From Hyphococcus sp. (GTDB lineage: Bacteria > Pseudomonadota > Alphaproteobacteria > Caulobacterales > Parvularculaceae), in the NCBI GenBank assembly GCA_021776245.1, contig JAJFGF010000002.1, positions 90,996-154,995 of the forward strand: DNA of 64,000 nt, given 5' to 3'. The translations under genes and the position numbers were made by a program. This document shows positions 42,063 to 50,600 of the stretch, in pieces (positions within the stretch are counted from its first letter, which is position 1; every line of letters begins with the position of its first letter). The notes under the pieces were generated by a model that saw only the letters and a list, made by a program, of their open reading frames with translations, was not told where the DNA came from and did not search any database.

Positions 42063-44837
42063 TTAGCAAGGCGTTGCCGCTTCGAGGCCGCAGCTCCAGC
42101 CGGCCCACCATCGATCACTGGCGTCTTCGACAGCGCCGATATAATTGACATTGTCAAAGAAGGTTCCGCCGGGCAGGGTTTGCAGGTTTGAAAACGCAGT
42201 CGCGGCGCCTTCAGCTGGTCCGTTGATAAAGGTGTTGATCAGCGTATCGGCGACAGCTGTCGTGTTGTTTGCGTCAGCTGCTACCGAGGCGACCGCCGCT
42301 GGCGTATCCGGCGATTGGTCGGTCAGTCCGGCGACACAATCGAACAGCACTGAATTGAAAGTCGGGTCGGTCAGGCCGGAATAAGATGTGTCGTCGCCAT
42401 CGCCGGCGGTGTCCTGCCAGCGAAAACATTCCTGGCCATAGGCGACGACGCCGTTCAGGAACCGGCCGACATGGCCGCTATTGATCCGGAAGGCGTTGGA
42501 GCGGTCGCCGATGAGCGTGAAATTGGCGATCGTCGGGCTGGTCGGCGGCGAAATGGCATTGCCGGCGCTCGACATTTCCATGCCGTTGTCGCCGCCCATG
42601 GCGCGCTGGAGAATGATCAGATATTGAACATTGCCTGACCAGCCATTGTCGGTGTCGAGGGAGTCGTCGTCATTGCCGGTCAAGACCACATGCTTGGCGT
42701 TTACAGTTCCGCCGAAGAATTCCATGCCGTCGTCGGAATTGTTATGCACTTGAACATAATCAACCACCGTACCGTTGCCGACGCCGCCAAATGAAATGCC
42801 GTTCAGCTCATTGCCGGACTGGTTGATGGCAAAGCCAGCATATTTAACTTGCGTATATTGGAGGGCGCCACTGCTGTCGCCAGCGAGCGCGCCGCCATAA
42901 TTGGCTTCAGGATTGGTCACGCCTTCGATGATGTTGTTGCAACCGGGATCGCCGGGATTGCCGACGACGCAGCGGTTGATTGGCGCGCGGCCAAGGATAA
43001 CAAGGCCGCCCCATTCGCCGATAGCTTCAGCGGGAATGGCTTGCGTGTTTTCAAGGTCGGCCTGCGACGTAAAGATCACAGGGTCGAGTGCGGTGCCGTT
43101 GGAAAAAATTCGCGAGCCGCGATTAACAACCAGATAGTCCGATCCGCCATTGCCGAAAATCACTGCGCCCGGCTCGATCGTCAGATCCGCCGCAACGCCG
43201 CCGACGGCGGTTCCGTCGCCGCCAATATCGACGCCGATATCGACGCGGCCTTCGAGTTCATAATAATTGCCACGCGTCAGTGTTAGATCGGCGGTTTGAA
43301 CGCCCGCGACGCTGCAGATATTCTGGCCGTTCAACGTACCCGTGAGATTGGTGTCGCTTGGGCATGAAGGATCCGGGAAGAGGGCAAAGGTCCAGCCTGT
43401 CGCCCAGTTGTTCGTTTCCGATTCCGTGGGGCCAAACGCGCCGATATAGCTGACGGCGTCAAAGAACGAACCGGTGAGCGTGGTAAGGTCAAATGCTGTG
43501 ACGCCATTTTCATTCGGCCCAGGGAACAGCATTGAAGTAAGCGAACTGACGCCGATAACATTATTGGCGTCTGCCGCTACCGAGGCGACCGCCGCGGGTG
43601 TATCCGGCGCTTCATTGGTAAGGCCGCTGCCGCAGTCAAACAGAACTGAGTTGAATGTTGGGTCCGTCAGACCGGCGTAAGAGGTGTTGTCGCCATCGCC
43701 GGCTGTTGATTGCCAGCGGAAACATTCCTGACCATACATCACAACGCCATTGAGGAAACGTCCGATATGGCCGCTATTGATGCGGAATGCATTTGAACGA
43801 TCGCCGAGAATTGAGAAATTGGCGATGGTTGGATTGGTCGCCGGGAAGATTGCGTTGCCGGCGCTCGACATTTCCATGCCATTGTCGCCGCCATCAGTAC
43901 GCTGCTTGATAACGACATACTGGACATTGCCGTTCCAGCCATTGTCGGTGTCCATCGAGTCGTCGTCATTACCGGTCAGGACAAGATATTTGACATTGAC
44001 CGTGCCGCCAAAAAACTCAACGCCGTCGTCTGAATTGTTGTGCACCTGGACATATTCAACAGTGGTGCCGTTGCCGACGCCGCCGAATGAAATGCCGTTC
44101 AATTCATTGCCTGACTGGTTGATGGCGAAGCCGGCAAAGCGCACCTGCACGTAACGCAGCGTGCCGCTGCTGTCATTGCTGATGGCGCCGCCATAATTGG
44201 CTTCGGGATTTGTGACGCCTTCGATGATGTTGTTGCAGCCCGGATCGCCCGGATTGCCGACAACACAGCGATTGATCGGCGCGCGGCCGAGAATAACGAG
44301 GCCGCCCCATTCGGAGATGTTCGACCCGCCAGTGTCAGTCGAGTCCGCGGCGCGGCGCACCAGATCGTTTTCACTGGTGAAGACGATCGGCGCCGTTTGT
44401 GAACCATCAGCGATGATCTGCGAACAGCGATTAACCACCACATAGTCGGAACCGGAGGCGCCAAATACAGTAACGCCCGGCGCAATTGTCAATGTCGCTG
44501 CTGTGCCGCCGGAACAGTCGGCGCCGCCGTCAATCCCCACATCAACCCTGCCGATCAGCTGGTACGCAACGCCGCTGACAAAAGGCAAAGTCAGATTTGA
44601 AAGAATTGTGCCTGAAAGAGTGCAGACCGTCAAACCGCCAATGCTTGTGCCTGTGGCAAAGCCAGCCGGGCATGTCGCGCTGCCTCCGCCTCCGCCACTG
44701 CCACCTCCGCCCACAGGCGGCGTGCCCGCAGTCGTTCCCCCCGGAGAGGCGATATTTTCACCCTGTGTGCAGGCTGCGAGAAGCAGCGCTGCGAAGCTGG
44801 ACAAAAGGATTGAACGCAATCTGGAAGAGTTTTTCAT
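42063..44837 (-). CDS. Surface lipoprotein with two near-identical beta-helix-like repeats
   Basis: 924 residues from ATG 44837 (GGCGGGGACC upstream). The signal has a lipobox LLLAAC, followed by a Gly/Thr-rich linker with GGGGSGGGGGS. Two ~400-residue units follow, at about 65-470 and 490-915. Both contain the same strings, such as GRAPINRCVVGNPGDPGC, NQSGNELNGISFGGVGNGT, HNNSDDG.EFFGGTVN, GDRSNAFRINSGH.GRFLNGV and GQECFRWQ. The repeated Asn/Gly-rich turns suggest a right-handed parallel beta-helix. Similar large lipoproteins are often found beside TonB receptors, where they may capture or process the ligand. It lies 71 bases before the receptor and has PhoB boxes upstream. Confidence 0.88.
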   Translation of the reverse strand: MKNSSRLRSILLSSFAALLLAACTQGENIASPGGTTAGTPPVGGGGSGGGGGSATCPAGFATGTSIGGLTVCTLSGTILSNLTLPFVSGVAYQLIGRVDVGIDGGADCSGGTAATLTIAPGVTVFGASGSDYVVVNRCSQIIADGSQTAPIVFTSENDLVRRAADSTDTGGSNISEWGGLVILGRAPINRCVVGNPGDPGCNNIIEGVTNPEANYGGAISNDSSGTLRYVQVRFAGFAINQSGNELNGISFGGVGNGTTVEYVQVHNNSDDGVEFFGGTVNVKYLVLTGNDDDSMDTDNGWNGNVQYVVIKQRTDGGDNGMEMSSAGNAIFPATNPTIANFSILGDRSNAFRINSGHIGRFLNGVVMYGQECFRWQSTAGDGDNTSYAGLTDPTFNSVLFDCGSGLTNEAPDTPAAVASVAADANNVIGVSSLTSMLFPGPNENGVTAFDLTTLTGSFFDAVSYIGAFGPTESETNNWATGWTFALFPDPSCPSDTNLTGTLNGQNICSVAGVQTADLTLTRGNYYELEGRVDIGVDIGGDGTAVGGVAADLTIEPGAVIFGNGGSDYLVVNRGSRIFSNGTALDPVIFTSQADLENTQAIPAEAIGEWGGLVILGRAPINRCVVGNPGDPGCNNIIEGVTNPEANYGGALAGDSSGALQYTQVKYAGFAINQSGNELNGISFGGVGNGTVVDYVQVHNNSDDGMEFFGGTVNAKHVVLTGNDDDSLDTDNGWSGNVQYLIILQRAMGGDNGMEMSSAGNAISPPTSPTIANFTLIGDRSNAFRINSGHVGRFLNGVVAYGQECFRWQDTAGDGDDTSYSGLTDPTFNSVLFDCVAGLTDQSPDTPAAVASVAADANNTTAVADTLINTFINGPAEGAATAFSNLQTLPGGTFFDNVNYIGAVEDASDRWWAGWSCGLEAATPC

Positions 44838-44925
44838 TTTCGGTCCCCGCCTGCATATTGGCGCTGCAAAAATTGCTGGAACGTCGCCCCACGCGCCGTT
44901 CACTCGGGTGCGGTAGGTAATATTT

Positions 44926-44965
44926 GTAACAGCCTAATGACTGAATCTTTGCGGTTCTGTGACAG
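44926..44965 (-). promoter_or_regulatory. PhoB boxes before the lipoprotein/TonB operon
   Basis: Read on the minus strand: CTGTCAC (44959-44965), 15 bases, CAGTCAT (44937-44943), TAGG, CTGTTAC (44926-44932). The last two are 11 bp apart and the first is two periods (22 bp) away, so all three are in phase. They point at the lipoprotein gene and lie 89 bases before its ATG. Confidence 0.65.
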
Positions 44966-44999
44966 CCTGATTTGTGACATTTGTGTGTACGCGCACTAT

Positions 45000-45619
45000 G
45001 TGCGGTGACATTGTAAAGGCGGCTTTTAGAACGGATATTTGGCGGTAATCGCGCCAGCCTGCAGGCGCCGTGGTGGAGTTAAAAATTACTTAAAGTTGTT
45101 TATGAGTGCAGGATTTTGGACACAACGATTCTCACTCGTTGATTTACGAAAGTAGAAGTTGCAATCAACAAAAGTTGCAGCAGGGAACTAGCGTTTCCTG
45201 AAATGCACAGCCGCCCGGCGCAGCAGAGTCGATTCGCGAATCGCACCGCTGGACGAAAGCGCATTTGTTGCGCGTCATAAATGATCGTTCGCGATAAATC
45301 CGGTGGAGAGGTGCGCGGAGTTTCTGGGCCGTTGTCATATCATCAATTTGCGCCAGCCAAAAAAGCGCACCCCATGTGCAAAAGCCTCTCTCATTGTCAC
45401 AAATCTCGAGAGGGACTGCTGTCGTCATAATCGCGCCGGGTCTGTCCGCCGGACTTAAACGTAATTTCCAGCGTTCATTTTAGAGCCGGAACGATTGATG
45501 CCTCGGTCCGGAAGGCATGCGTTTCAACGGGAAATCTTGCGGATCAAGACGGTTCTGTACGTTCGCCAGCACAAGATTGCGCACATAGTGCGGTATATTG
45601 TTGACGTGGCGTTCGGTTC
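45000..45619. other. Long gene-poor region upstream of the lipoprotein gene
   Basis: An 87-codon minus-strand ORF (45165-45428) has no ribosome site and a Cys-rich composition unlike its neighbours, so I do not call it. Two further GTGACAT words near 45004 and 44974 are out of phase with the PhoB array. No other structure was seen. Confidence 0.45.
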
Positions 45620-45659
45620 ATGACATTTTAGTGACAGATCGTTGACGCTTTGATGACAC
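45620..45659 (-). promoter_or_regulatory. Four-unit PhoB box array
   Basis: On the minus strand it reads GTGTCAT-CAAA-GCGTCAA-CGAT-CTGTCAC-TAAA-ATGTCAT: four 7-mers at an exact 11-bp period, equal to two overlapping PhoB boxes in series. It is 36 bases before the ATG of the small secreted protein at 45695, though its orientation is opposite to that gene. The next minus-strand gene is 780 bases away. Confidence 0.8.
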
Positions 45660-45694
45660 AAGGCCGATGACACCTTTACTAAAGGAGGCGCGTT

Positions 45695-46051
45695 ATGAGG
45701 AATTTCGTGAAAGCCGCAATCGCAAGCGCCCTGATGATTGCGACCGCACCGCTGGCATTTGCGGGCGGCAGTTTTGAACTTTCACCCGTGGCCTATAAGC
45801 AGGCGGCGGAAGACTATATGAGCGGGCGGCTCTCTGACCCGCGATCCGCGCGTTATAATCTGGCTGGCGATCCTTATAGGGTTCAGATCAATATGCGCGG
45901 CAGCGACGTTGAGGCCTGGGCCGTGGATATTCGCGTCAAGTCGCGCCTGCCCAATGGATCATGGTCGAATTATCAGCGCTATACGGTGATTTTCCGGGGC
46001 GGAAACGCCGTCGCTCTGAAAAGCGACTTTGCGAACGTGATTCGCGTCTGA
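45695..46051 (+). CDS. Small secreted protein, unknown, likely phosphate-regulated
   Basis: 118 residues, ATG 45695 with AAAGGAGG upstream, the best ribosome site in this region. Signal peptide KAAIASALMIATAPLAFA, then a ~95-residue mature domain: SPVAYKQAAEDYMSGRLSDPRSARYNLAGDPYRVQI, VEAWAVDIRVKSRLPNGSWSNYQRYTVIFRGG. The helix followed by antiparallel strands resembles small periplasmic proteins of unknown function. A four-unit PhoB array lies just upstream and a rho-independent terminator just downstream, so it is a monocistronic unit. No family recognised. Confidence 0.8.
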   Translation: MRNFVKAAIASALMIATAPLAFAGGSFELSPVAYKQAAEDYMSGRLSDPRSARYNLAGDPYRVQINMRGSDVEAWAVDIRVKSRLPNGSWSNYQRYTVIFRGGNAVALKSDFANVIRV

Positions 46052-46078
46052 CGCCTTTCGCTTAGAAAGAACCAAAAG

Positions 46079-46110
46079 GACGCCGTCACATTTGAACGGC
46101 GTCTTTTTTT
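46079..46110 (+). terminator. Rho-independent terminator
   Basis: GACGCCGT at 46079-46086 pairs with ACGGCGTC at 46096-46103, followed by seven T. It is 28 bases after the stop of the small secreted protein. Confidence 0.9.
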
Positions 46111-46128
46111 GTGCGGGGTTTTGTTTGG

Positions 46129-46235
46129 CTAGAGCCGTTCCAGTCTTAACTGAATCGCGGACCGGCTCTAGGTTATTGTTTCGTCGCATTTCCTTCACGC
46201 GAACCGGTTCCCACTTCGCTCGGAAATGCTCTAAA
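46129..46235. repeat. Dispersed alphaproteobacterial repeat
   Basis: CTAGAGCCG/CGGCTCTAG brackets 46129-46171. Next, TTCACGCGAACCGGTTCCCA with CTTCGCTCGGAAATGCTCTA covers 46194-46235. The reverse complement of the second part (TAGAGCATTTCCGAGCGAAG and TGGGAACCGGTTCGCGTGAA) is a form I know as frequent between genes in alphaproteobacteria. Confidence 0.65.
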
Positions 46236-46468
46236 TTCCGAGACGCCATGCCGCCTGCAGGCGGACGCCGATTGCTAACAATTGATCGCGTTCACGATCG
46301 GGGCCCGGAAATATGCGCGTCGAAAGTCGATGGTCGGCGCGATAACTCCGAAGCAACCGACAAATTAATCCGTGGCGACCGTTAAATTAAACTCAGCACC
46401 GCCGCATTTTATATGATCTTCGGCAAACTCAGGGTTTGACGACGTAGCGCGGCCCCTATCGTCGCCAA

Positions 46469-46726
46469 TCAGAAGTTACTTTCCTCAAGCGGCTGCACCT
46501 CAGTAGATTGTCTCGTGGAGGGAATTCTTTCTTGTGCCTCTTTTCTGCTCTGCAATTCCAGGCCACCCGCATCGTGTTGATTGGGCGTGCCGCAGAAATT
46601 GCATGGAAAAGAAAATTCGCCGGTTAGCGGGAATTGCGGCGGATCATTGGCCGGCGCCAGGTAACGGTAGACGACAATCGATTTTCCGCACTTGGCGCAA
46701 TCAGCGCTAAAGGTCCATCTCTTCAT
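46469..46726 (-). CDS. Small zinc-ribbon-like protein
   Basis: 85 residues from ATG 46726 (an upstream in-frame start is less likely). Two CxxC knuckles, CAKCGK and CNFCGT, about 36 residues apart, are the arrangement of a zinc ribbon. The C-terminus is acidic and polar. It would be a soluble protein of unknown role, perhaps nucleic-acid or protein binding. It stands alone and the upstream ribosome site is weak (GGGGTCAAACAAA). Confidence 0.55.
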   Translation of the reverse strand: MKRWTFSADCAKCGKSIVVYRYLAPANDPPQFPLTGEFSFPCNFCGTPNQHDAGGLELQSRKEAQERIPSTRQSTEVQPLEESNF

Positions 46727-46799
46727 TTTGTTTGACCCCATCCACCACAAAACGAACATATTGTTTTCCCCCAATAAAGAAAAGCAAAAACCGCGCAAT

Positions 46800-47160
46800 G
46801 TCGCCGCGGCCCCGGTTCATGATGACGGCGTTCCCGGCTGTGCGTGACGCGCAATCTCGGAAAGAACGATGTTAGACGCATGGGCAAATTCGCAACTGAC
46901 TGTAGGTGTTTCAATTTCTCGAATCCGCGCGCAACCCGTGCGCTACTCGGCGAGAGGCGCGATGCGCAAATGGTGCGCGCAATATCGCCGCCGATCAGCG
47001 TTTGCTGGACGCGCACCAGATGCGCTTGGTCCAAATCTGTGGAAAAAAATATGGCCGACGCTTTCGCGATATTTAACGATATCGACGAGCGGCGGCCAAA
47101 GAGCGACAAAACCAGTTCAACGATTGTGGAGATATTGGGCGTTTGCCAGAACGCCAAAAA
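46800..47160. other. 360-base gap without a supported gene
   Basis: Overlapping plus-strand ORFs exist in two frames, but neither has a ribosome site or recognisable content. Several GATGCGC/GCGCACC words occur, like those at 36.8 kb. Confidence 0.4.
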
Positions 47161-48399
47161 CTAATCCGCACCCGCCGCATCAATAAACTCTGCCGCAACG
47201 GGCAGGGCAAAGGCCGGGAAAAATCCGCTATTGTTTGAGACCGCAGCAACGACCACGTCGCCGTCTGAATCCGGCGCTGCAATAAAGAGGGTCAGTCCGC
47301 CGACGGAGCCGCCGCTATGGCCTGTGATGCGGTCATCGCCGACAATCTCCACGACGCGCGTCATTTGATTTTCTGAAAATATTTCGCTGGCGCGCCGCAA
47401 TTCCCGCGGCGCCATATCTGTCGCCCAGCCAATGCCGTAATTGGTTTTTTCGCCCCCATCGGTCGCCTGACTCGTCGTCATCATAACGAGGGTTTCTGCG
47501 TTCACGAGAGTGCCGTCAAACATTGCGCGGGCAAAGCGCAATAAGTCAGCGGGCGTTGACAGAAAGCCGCCGCCCGCCCATTTATTGCTGTTATCCACAT
47601 AAGGCGCGTTATTATTTGCGCCGCTGTCGTCATCGAAATGGTAAAAACGCGTGCGATCCGCAATCACCGATGCGTTTATGTCGGCGACGGAGTCAGCCAT
47701 ATTCGCGTTAGCGAAAACATGTGTCTTCATATAGTCGAGAAAATCTTCACCGGATGCGCCCTCGACAACCGCGCTTAACAGGTTCCAGCCATAAGTAGAA
47801 TAAGCGTAAGCGCTGCCCGGTTTATTGATGAGCGGATCATCGGCAAATATCGCCAGACCTGCTGCAACAGAATCGTAATTTTCTGCGCTGAAAAACTCGT
47901 TCCCATTATAATGCCTGATACCTGCGAGATGGCCGGCGACCTGCCGCACGGTTATCGGAAACGTCTTGCGCGGGAATGCTGGCACATAGGTCTGCACTTC
48001 TTCGTCCAGGTCGAGCTTTCCCGCCTCAATCAGTTGACCCAGCGCCGCCGAGGTAAGCGTCTTTGATACGCTGCCGACGCGGAATTTTGTTTTGTCGGTC
48101 ACCGGCGCGCTATTTTCAAGGTCGGCATAACCATAACCCTTATTCCAGACCATCTTGCCGCAAGCGCTGACGGCGACGGAAAAGCCATATTGCTCTGGCG
48201 CGCCAATCGCCTGATCGACTTTCGTCAGATAGACATCCATCAATTCCTCGGATCGCCTGATTGCCATTTTTGCTTCGCTTCTTTTCAGCGTGCAGGCGGC
48301 GTCCGGTTCTTTTGCAATGGCGAATTGCGGCGCGGCCAGAATTAAGCTGAGTGTTGCGGCGCCAAGCAGGCGAATTTTCAATCCGGCGGTGATTTTCAT
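47161..48399 (-). CDS. Exported serine hydrolase (beta-lactamase/D-aminopeptidase-like)
   Basis: 412 residues, ATG 48399. Signal peptide RLLGAATLSLILAAPQFAIA. The beta-lactamase-like domain has SVSK (Ser110, Lys113), the YST variant of the second motif (PGSAYAYSTYGW) and HSGGSVGG at the third position. Together these make a complete class C/PBP4-like active site. A periplasmic esterase or peptidase is expected. It is shorter than and not closely similar to the serine hydrolase at 4272. Alone on the minus strand, with the DUF2306-like gene further upstream. Confidence 0.92.
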   Translation of the reverse strand: MKITAGLKIRLLGAATLSLILAAPQFAIAKEPDAACTLKRSEAKMAIRRSEELMDVYLTKVDQAIGAPEQYGFSVAVSACGKMVWNKGYGYADLENSAPVTDKTKFRVGSVSKTLTSAALGQLIEAGKLDLDEEVQTYVPAFPRKTFPITVRQVAGHLAGIRHYNGNEFFSAENYDSVAAGLAIFADDPLINKPGSAYAYSTYGWNLLSAVVEGASGEDFLDYMKTHVFANANMADSVADINASVIADRTRFYHFDDDSGANNNAPYVDNSNKWAGGGFLSTPADLLRFARAMFDGTLVNAETLVMMTTSQATDGGEKTNYGIGWATDMAPRELRRASEIFSENQMTRVVEIVGDDRITGHSGGSVGGLTLFIAAPDSDGDVVVAAVSNNSGFFPAFALPVAAEFIDAAGAD

Positions 48400-48500
48400 G
48401 GGCAGGACCTCTGTCTATGCCATCGAATGAGACATGTCCGGCACAGCCTATCGCCCAGCAGCGATCCACGCCAGCAATAAGCCGCAGCGCAATTTCGCTG

Positions 48501-49166
48501 CTATGCTCTTTTGTACCATTTCGTAAAGAGAACCCGGACCAGCCAGAAAAGCATCAGCAAAAGAATGATCGGCTCCGGCGCCGAAAGAATGCCCGTTTCG
48601 CGAAGTGCTTCCGGGAACGCTTTTGCGCCCGGTCCTGTAAACAAGGACCCGGCGGCGATAAAAAACGCAAAGCACATGCGCCAGAGGTGACGTGCAATAC
48701 GTTGTCGGCCGGTGACGCCACGACGGTAAAGAACGCTCAAATCTAAAAGGGCGGCAAAAAACGCCAAACCGCCGAAGAAATAATAGGGCTCTGCGGAAAA
48801 GCCGTCTTTAAGCCCGGTGGCGCTGTTCGCGGCCTCCAGACCAAACAAGACACCACCGGCGGCGACGATAAGTGCAACCGCGAGCGCTGCTTATTCAATC
48901 GCGCCAATCACAGCTTCCGGGCGCTTGACGGTCAGCCATGCTGTGACCACCAGATAGCAAGTAAAAACACCCACAAGGACGGAAATCATCATCGGTAAGT
49001 GAAAGGCCATATAAGCGCCGGCCATCGCCATGATCAGCATTGACACGAAAAAAATATTGCCTGCGCCCCGGTGCAATGGCGAGCCTTTGCGTACGGTCAA
49101 GGCGGTTGCGCCGCTCGCGACTGCGATGGTTCCTGTAGCGACATGCAATATGACTTCCGGCGACAT
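48501..49166 (-). pseudogene. DUF2306-like membrane protein interrupted by one in-frame stop
   Basis: From ATG 49166 (AAGGA six bases upstream) the frame reads SPEVILHVATGTIAVASGATAL, RKGSPLHRGAGNIFFVSMLIMAMAG, and further helices to AVIGAIE, where TAA (48891-48893) stops it. The same frame then continues with AALAVALIVAAGGVLFGLE and FFGGLAFFAALLDLSVL to 48501, with no shift. The two halves together make a ~220-residue, six- to seven-helix protein. A single base change of the stop would restore it. It is divergent from the AraC-type gene at 49343, so it could be that regulator's target. Confidence 0.78.
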
Positions 49167-49342
49167 GGCCATTCCTTGTATTCCCTCCGTTTGTTCGACC
49201 ACCAACCTTAGCGCCGCCGCCGGATCATCGTCGCCCGAATGGGCCGCCCCGGACATCTCCTGTGTCCGCTCCTGACGGAAAGGACATAAAGACAAGCAAA
49301 AATCCCTTGCGGCTGGCGGCCGCTATCACCTAGATCACCCCT

Positions 49343-50548
49343 GTGTCCGGACCGCCATTTTTTAATGATACGGCAATTCTCGCGCTGGTAATGGCGACCC
49401 TTGGCCAGGCAGGCCTTTGCGCCTCTGTTCTTTTTGCGCGATCCCTTCGGACGCCGGCTTACCTGCCTCTCGCGGTTTTTTTCATCGCAAGCGGCGTCGT
49501 AACGGCAGGACCGGCGGTAGCCGCTTTCATGCCGGGACTGCAGACGCATTTTATTGCTGCGAGCCTGCCGGCCTATTTGCTGCTCGGGCCGGCGCTTTGG
49601 CTTTATGTTGAGGGGCTCACCTCCGACACGCCGTGGCGTTTGCAACAGCGTCACCTGCTTCATCTGGCGCCGTTTGCGCTGGGAATCGTCGCTATGGCGC
49701 TCACGATCAGCCTGCCGCTCGCCCAGCGCCGCCAAATTTTTGTCGAAGGCGTGGAAGTCGATACGGCCTTCGCGTCCGGTTTGATGATCTTTCTCTTCTT
49801 GCTGATCCTCGGTTGGATCGTCCAGGCGGGATATTATGTCGTCCGAGTGTTTCGCCGTCTCGCTGCCTATCGTCAGCAACTCAGAAACCTTTTTGCAAGC
49901 AACGAACAACGGGAGCTTCATTGGCTCGGCTGGCTGCTCATCGTGGTTGGCGGCGTCTGGCTTTTGTCCTTCGCCATGATCATCTCGGATAATTTTTTTG
50001 GCCTGGCGTTGATCAGCCGCGGCGCCGGCGCGCTCATGGGGCTTGTTCTCGTTTGGTCGCTGGGGCTTTGGGGCTTGCGGCAAAAGCCCGGTTTTGAGGG
50101 GCGCTATATGGATGGCGATCCGCAAAGCGAAACCACCGACCCCACAATTAGCGCTGCAAGCGACCAGAAATATCAACGCTCGGCTTTGGGCGATGAACAG
50201 GCGCAACGCATTGCCGGAAAAATTGAAGCCGCCATGAACCGCGATGAACTCTTTCTTGATCCGTCGCTATCGCTGCACAAGCTGGCCAAACATATCGCGG
50301 TCTCGCCAAACTATATTTCCCAAACCCTTAACGAGACCATCGGCGAGAATTTTTTCGACTATGTAAATAACAAGCGGATCGAGACGGCAAAACCGCAAAT
50401 CCTGTCGGGGGAGGCAACGATCCTCGCGGTCGCGCTCGGTGTTGGTTTCAATGCGCGATCATCTTTTTACAAAGCGTTCAAGCGCAGAACCGGGCAAACC
50501 CCGAGTGAGTTTCGTAAAACGCACAGACCATCCGCGTTGGATGCCTGA
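49343..50548 (+). CDS. AraC-family regulator with N-terminal seven-helix membrane domain
   Basis: 401 residues from GTG 49343. Residues about 10-245 hold about seven hydrophobic helices (ILALVMATLGQAGLCASVLF, PLAVFFIASGVVTAG, LPAYLLLGPALWLYVEGL, and four more). A linker precedes a C-terminal AraC HTH domain from about 300: LSLHKLAKHIAVSPNYISQTLNE and ILAVALGVGFNARSSFYKAFKRRTGQTPSEFR. Regulators of this build sense at the membrane and bind DNA from it. It is divergent from the DUF2306-like gene, with the esterase gene convergent downstream. Signal unknown. Confidence 0.93.
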   Translation: MSGPPFFNDTAILALVMATLGQAGLCASVLFARSLRTPAYLPLAVFFIASGVVTAGPAVAAFMPGLQTHFIAASLPAYLLLGPALWLYVEGLTSDTPWRLQQRHLLHLAPFALGIVAMALTISLPLAQRRQIFVEGVEVDTAFASGLMIFLFLLILGWIVQAGYYVVRVFRRLAAYRQQLRNLFASNEQRELHWLGWLLIVVGGVWLLSFAMIISDNFFGLALISRGAGALMGLVLVWSLGLWGLRQKPGFEGRYMDGDPQSETTDPTISAASDQKYQRSALGDEQAQRIAGKIEAAMNRDELFLDPSLSLHKLAKHIAVSPNYISQTLNETIGENFFDYVNNKRIETAKPQILSGEATILAVALGVGFNARSSFYKAFKRRTGQTPSEFRKTHRPSALDA

Positions 50549-50600
50549 TATTTTCAAAACATCACGTATATTTTTGCCCCGTCGGGCCAACTGAGGTCGC

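Noticed and set aside
44959..44980. Pair of GTGACA words 15 bp apart as a further PhoB box
   Set aside because: Spacing is 15, not 11, so the right-hand word is not counted in the array.
45165..45428. 87-codon minus-strand ORF downstream of the PhoB array
   Set aside because: Tempting because of the array orientation, but there is no ribosome site and the composition is unlike other genes here.
46844..47164. Two overlapping plus-strand ORFs
   Set aside because: Open in two frames at once in a GC-rich stretch; no start signal and no family resemblance.
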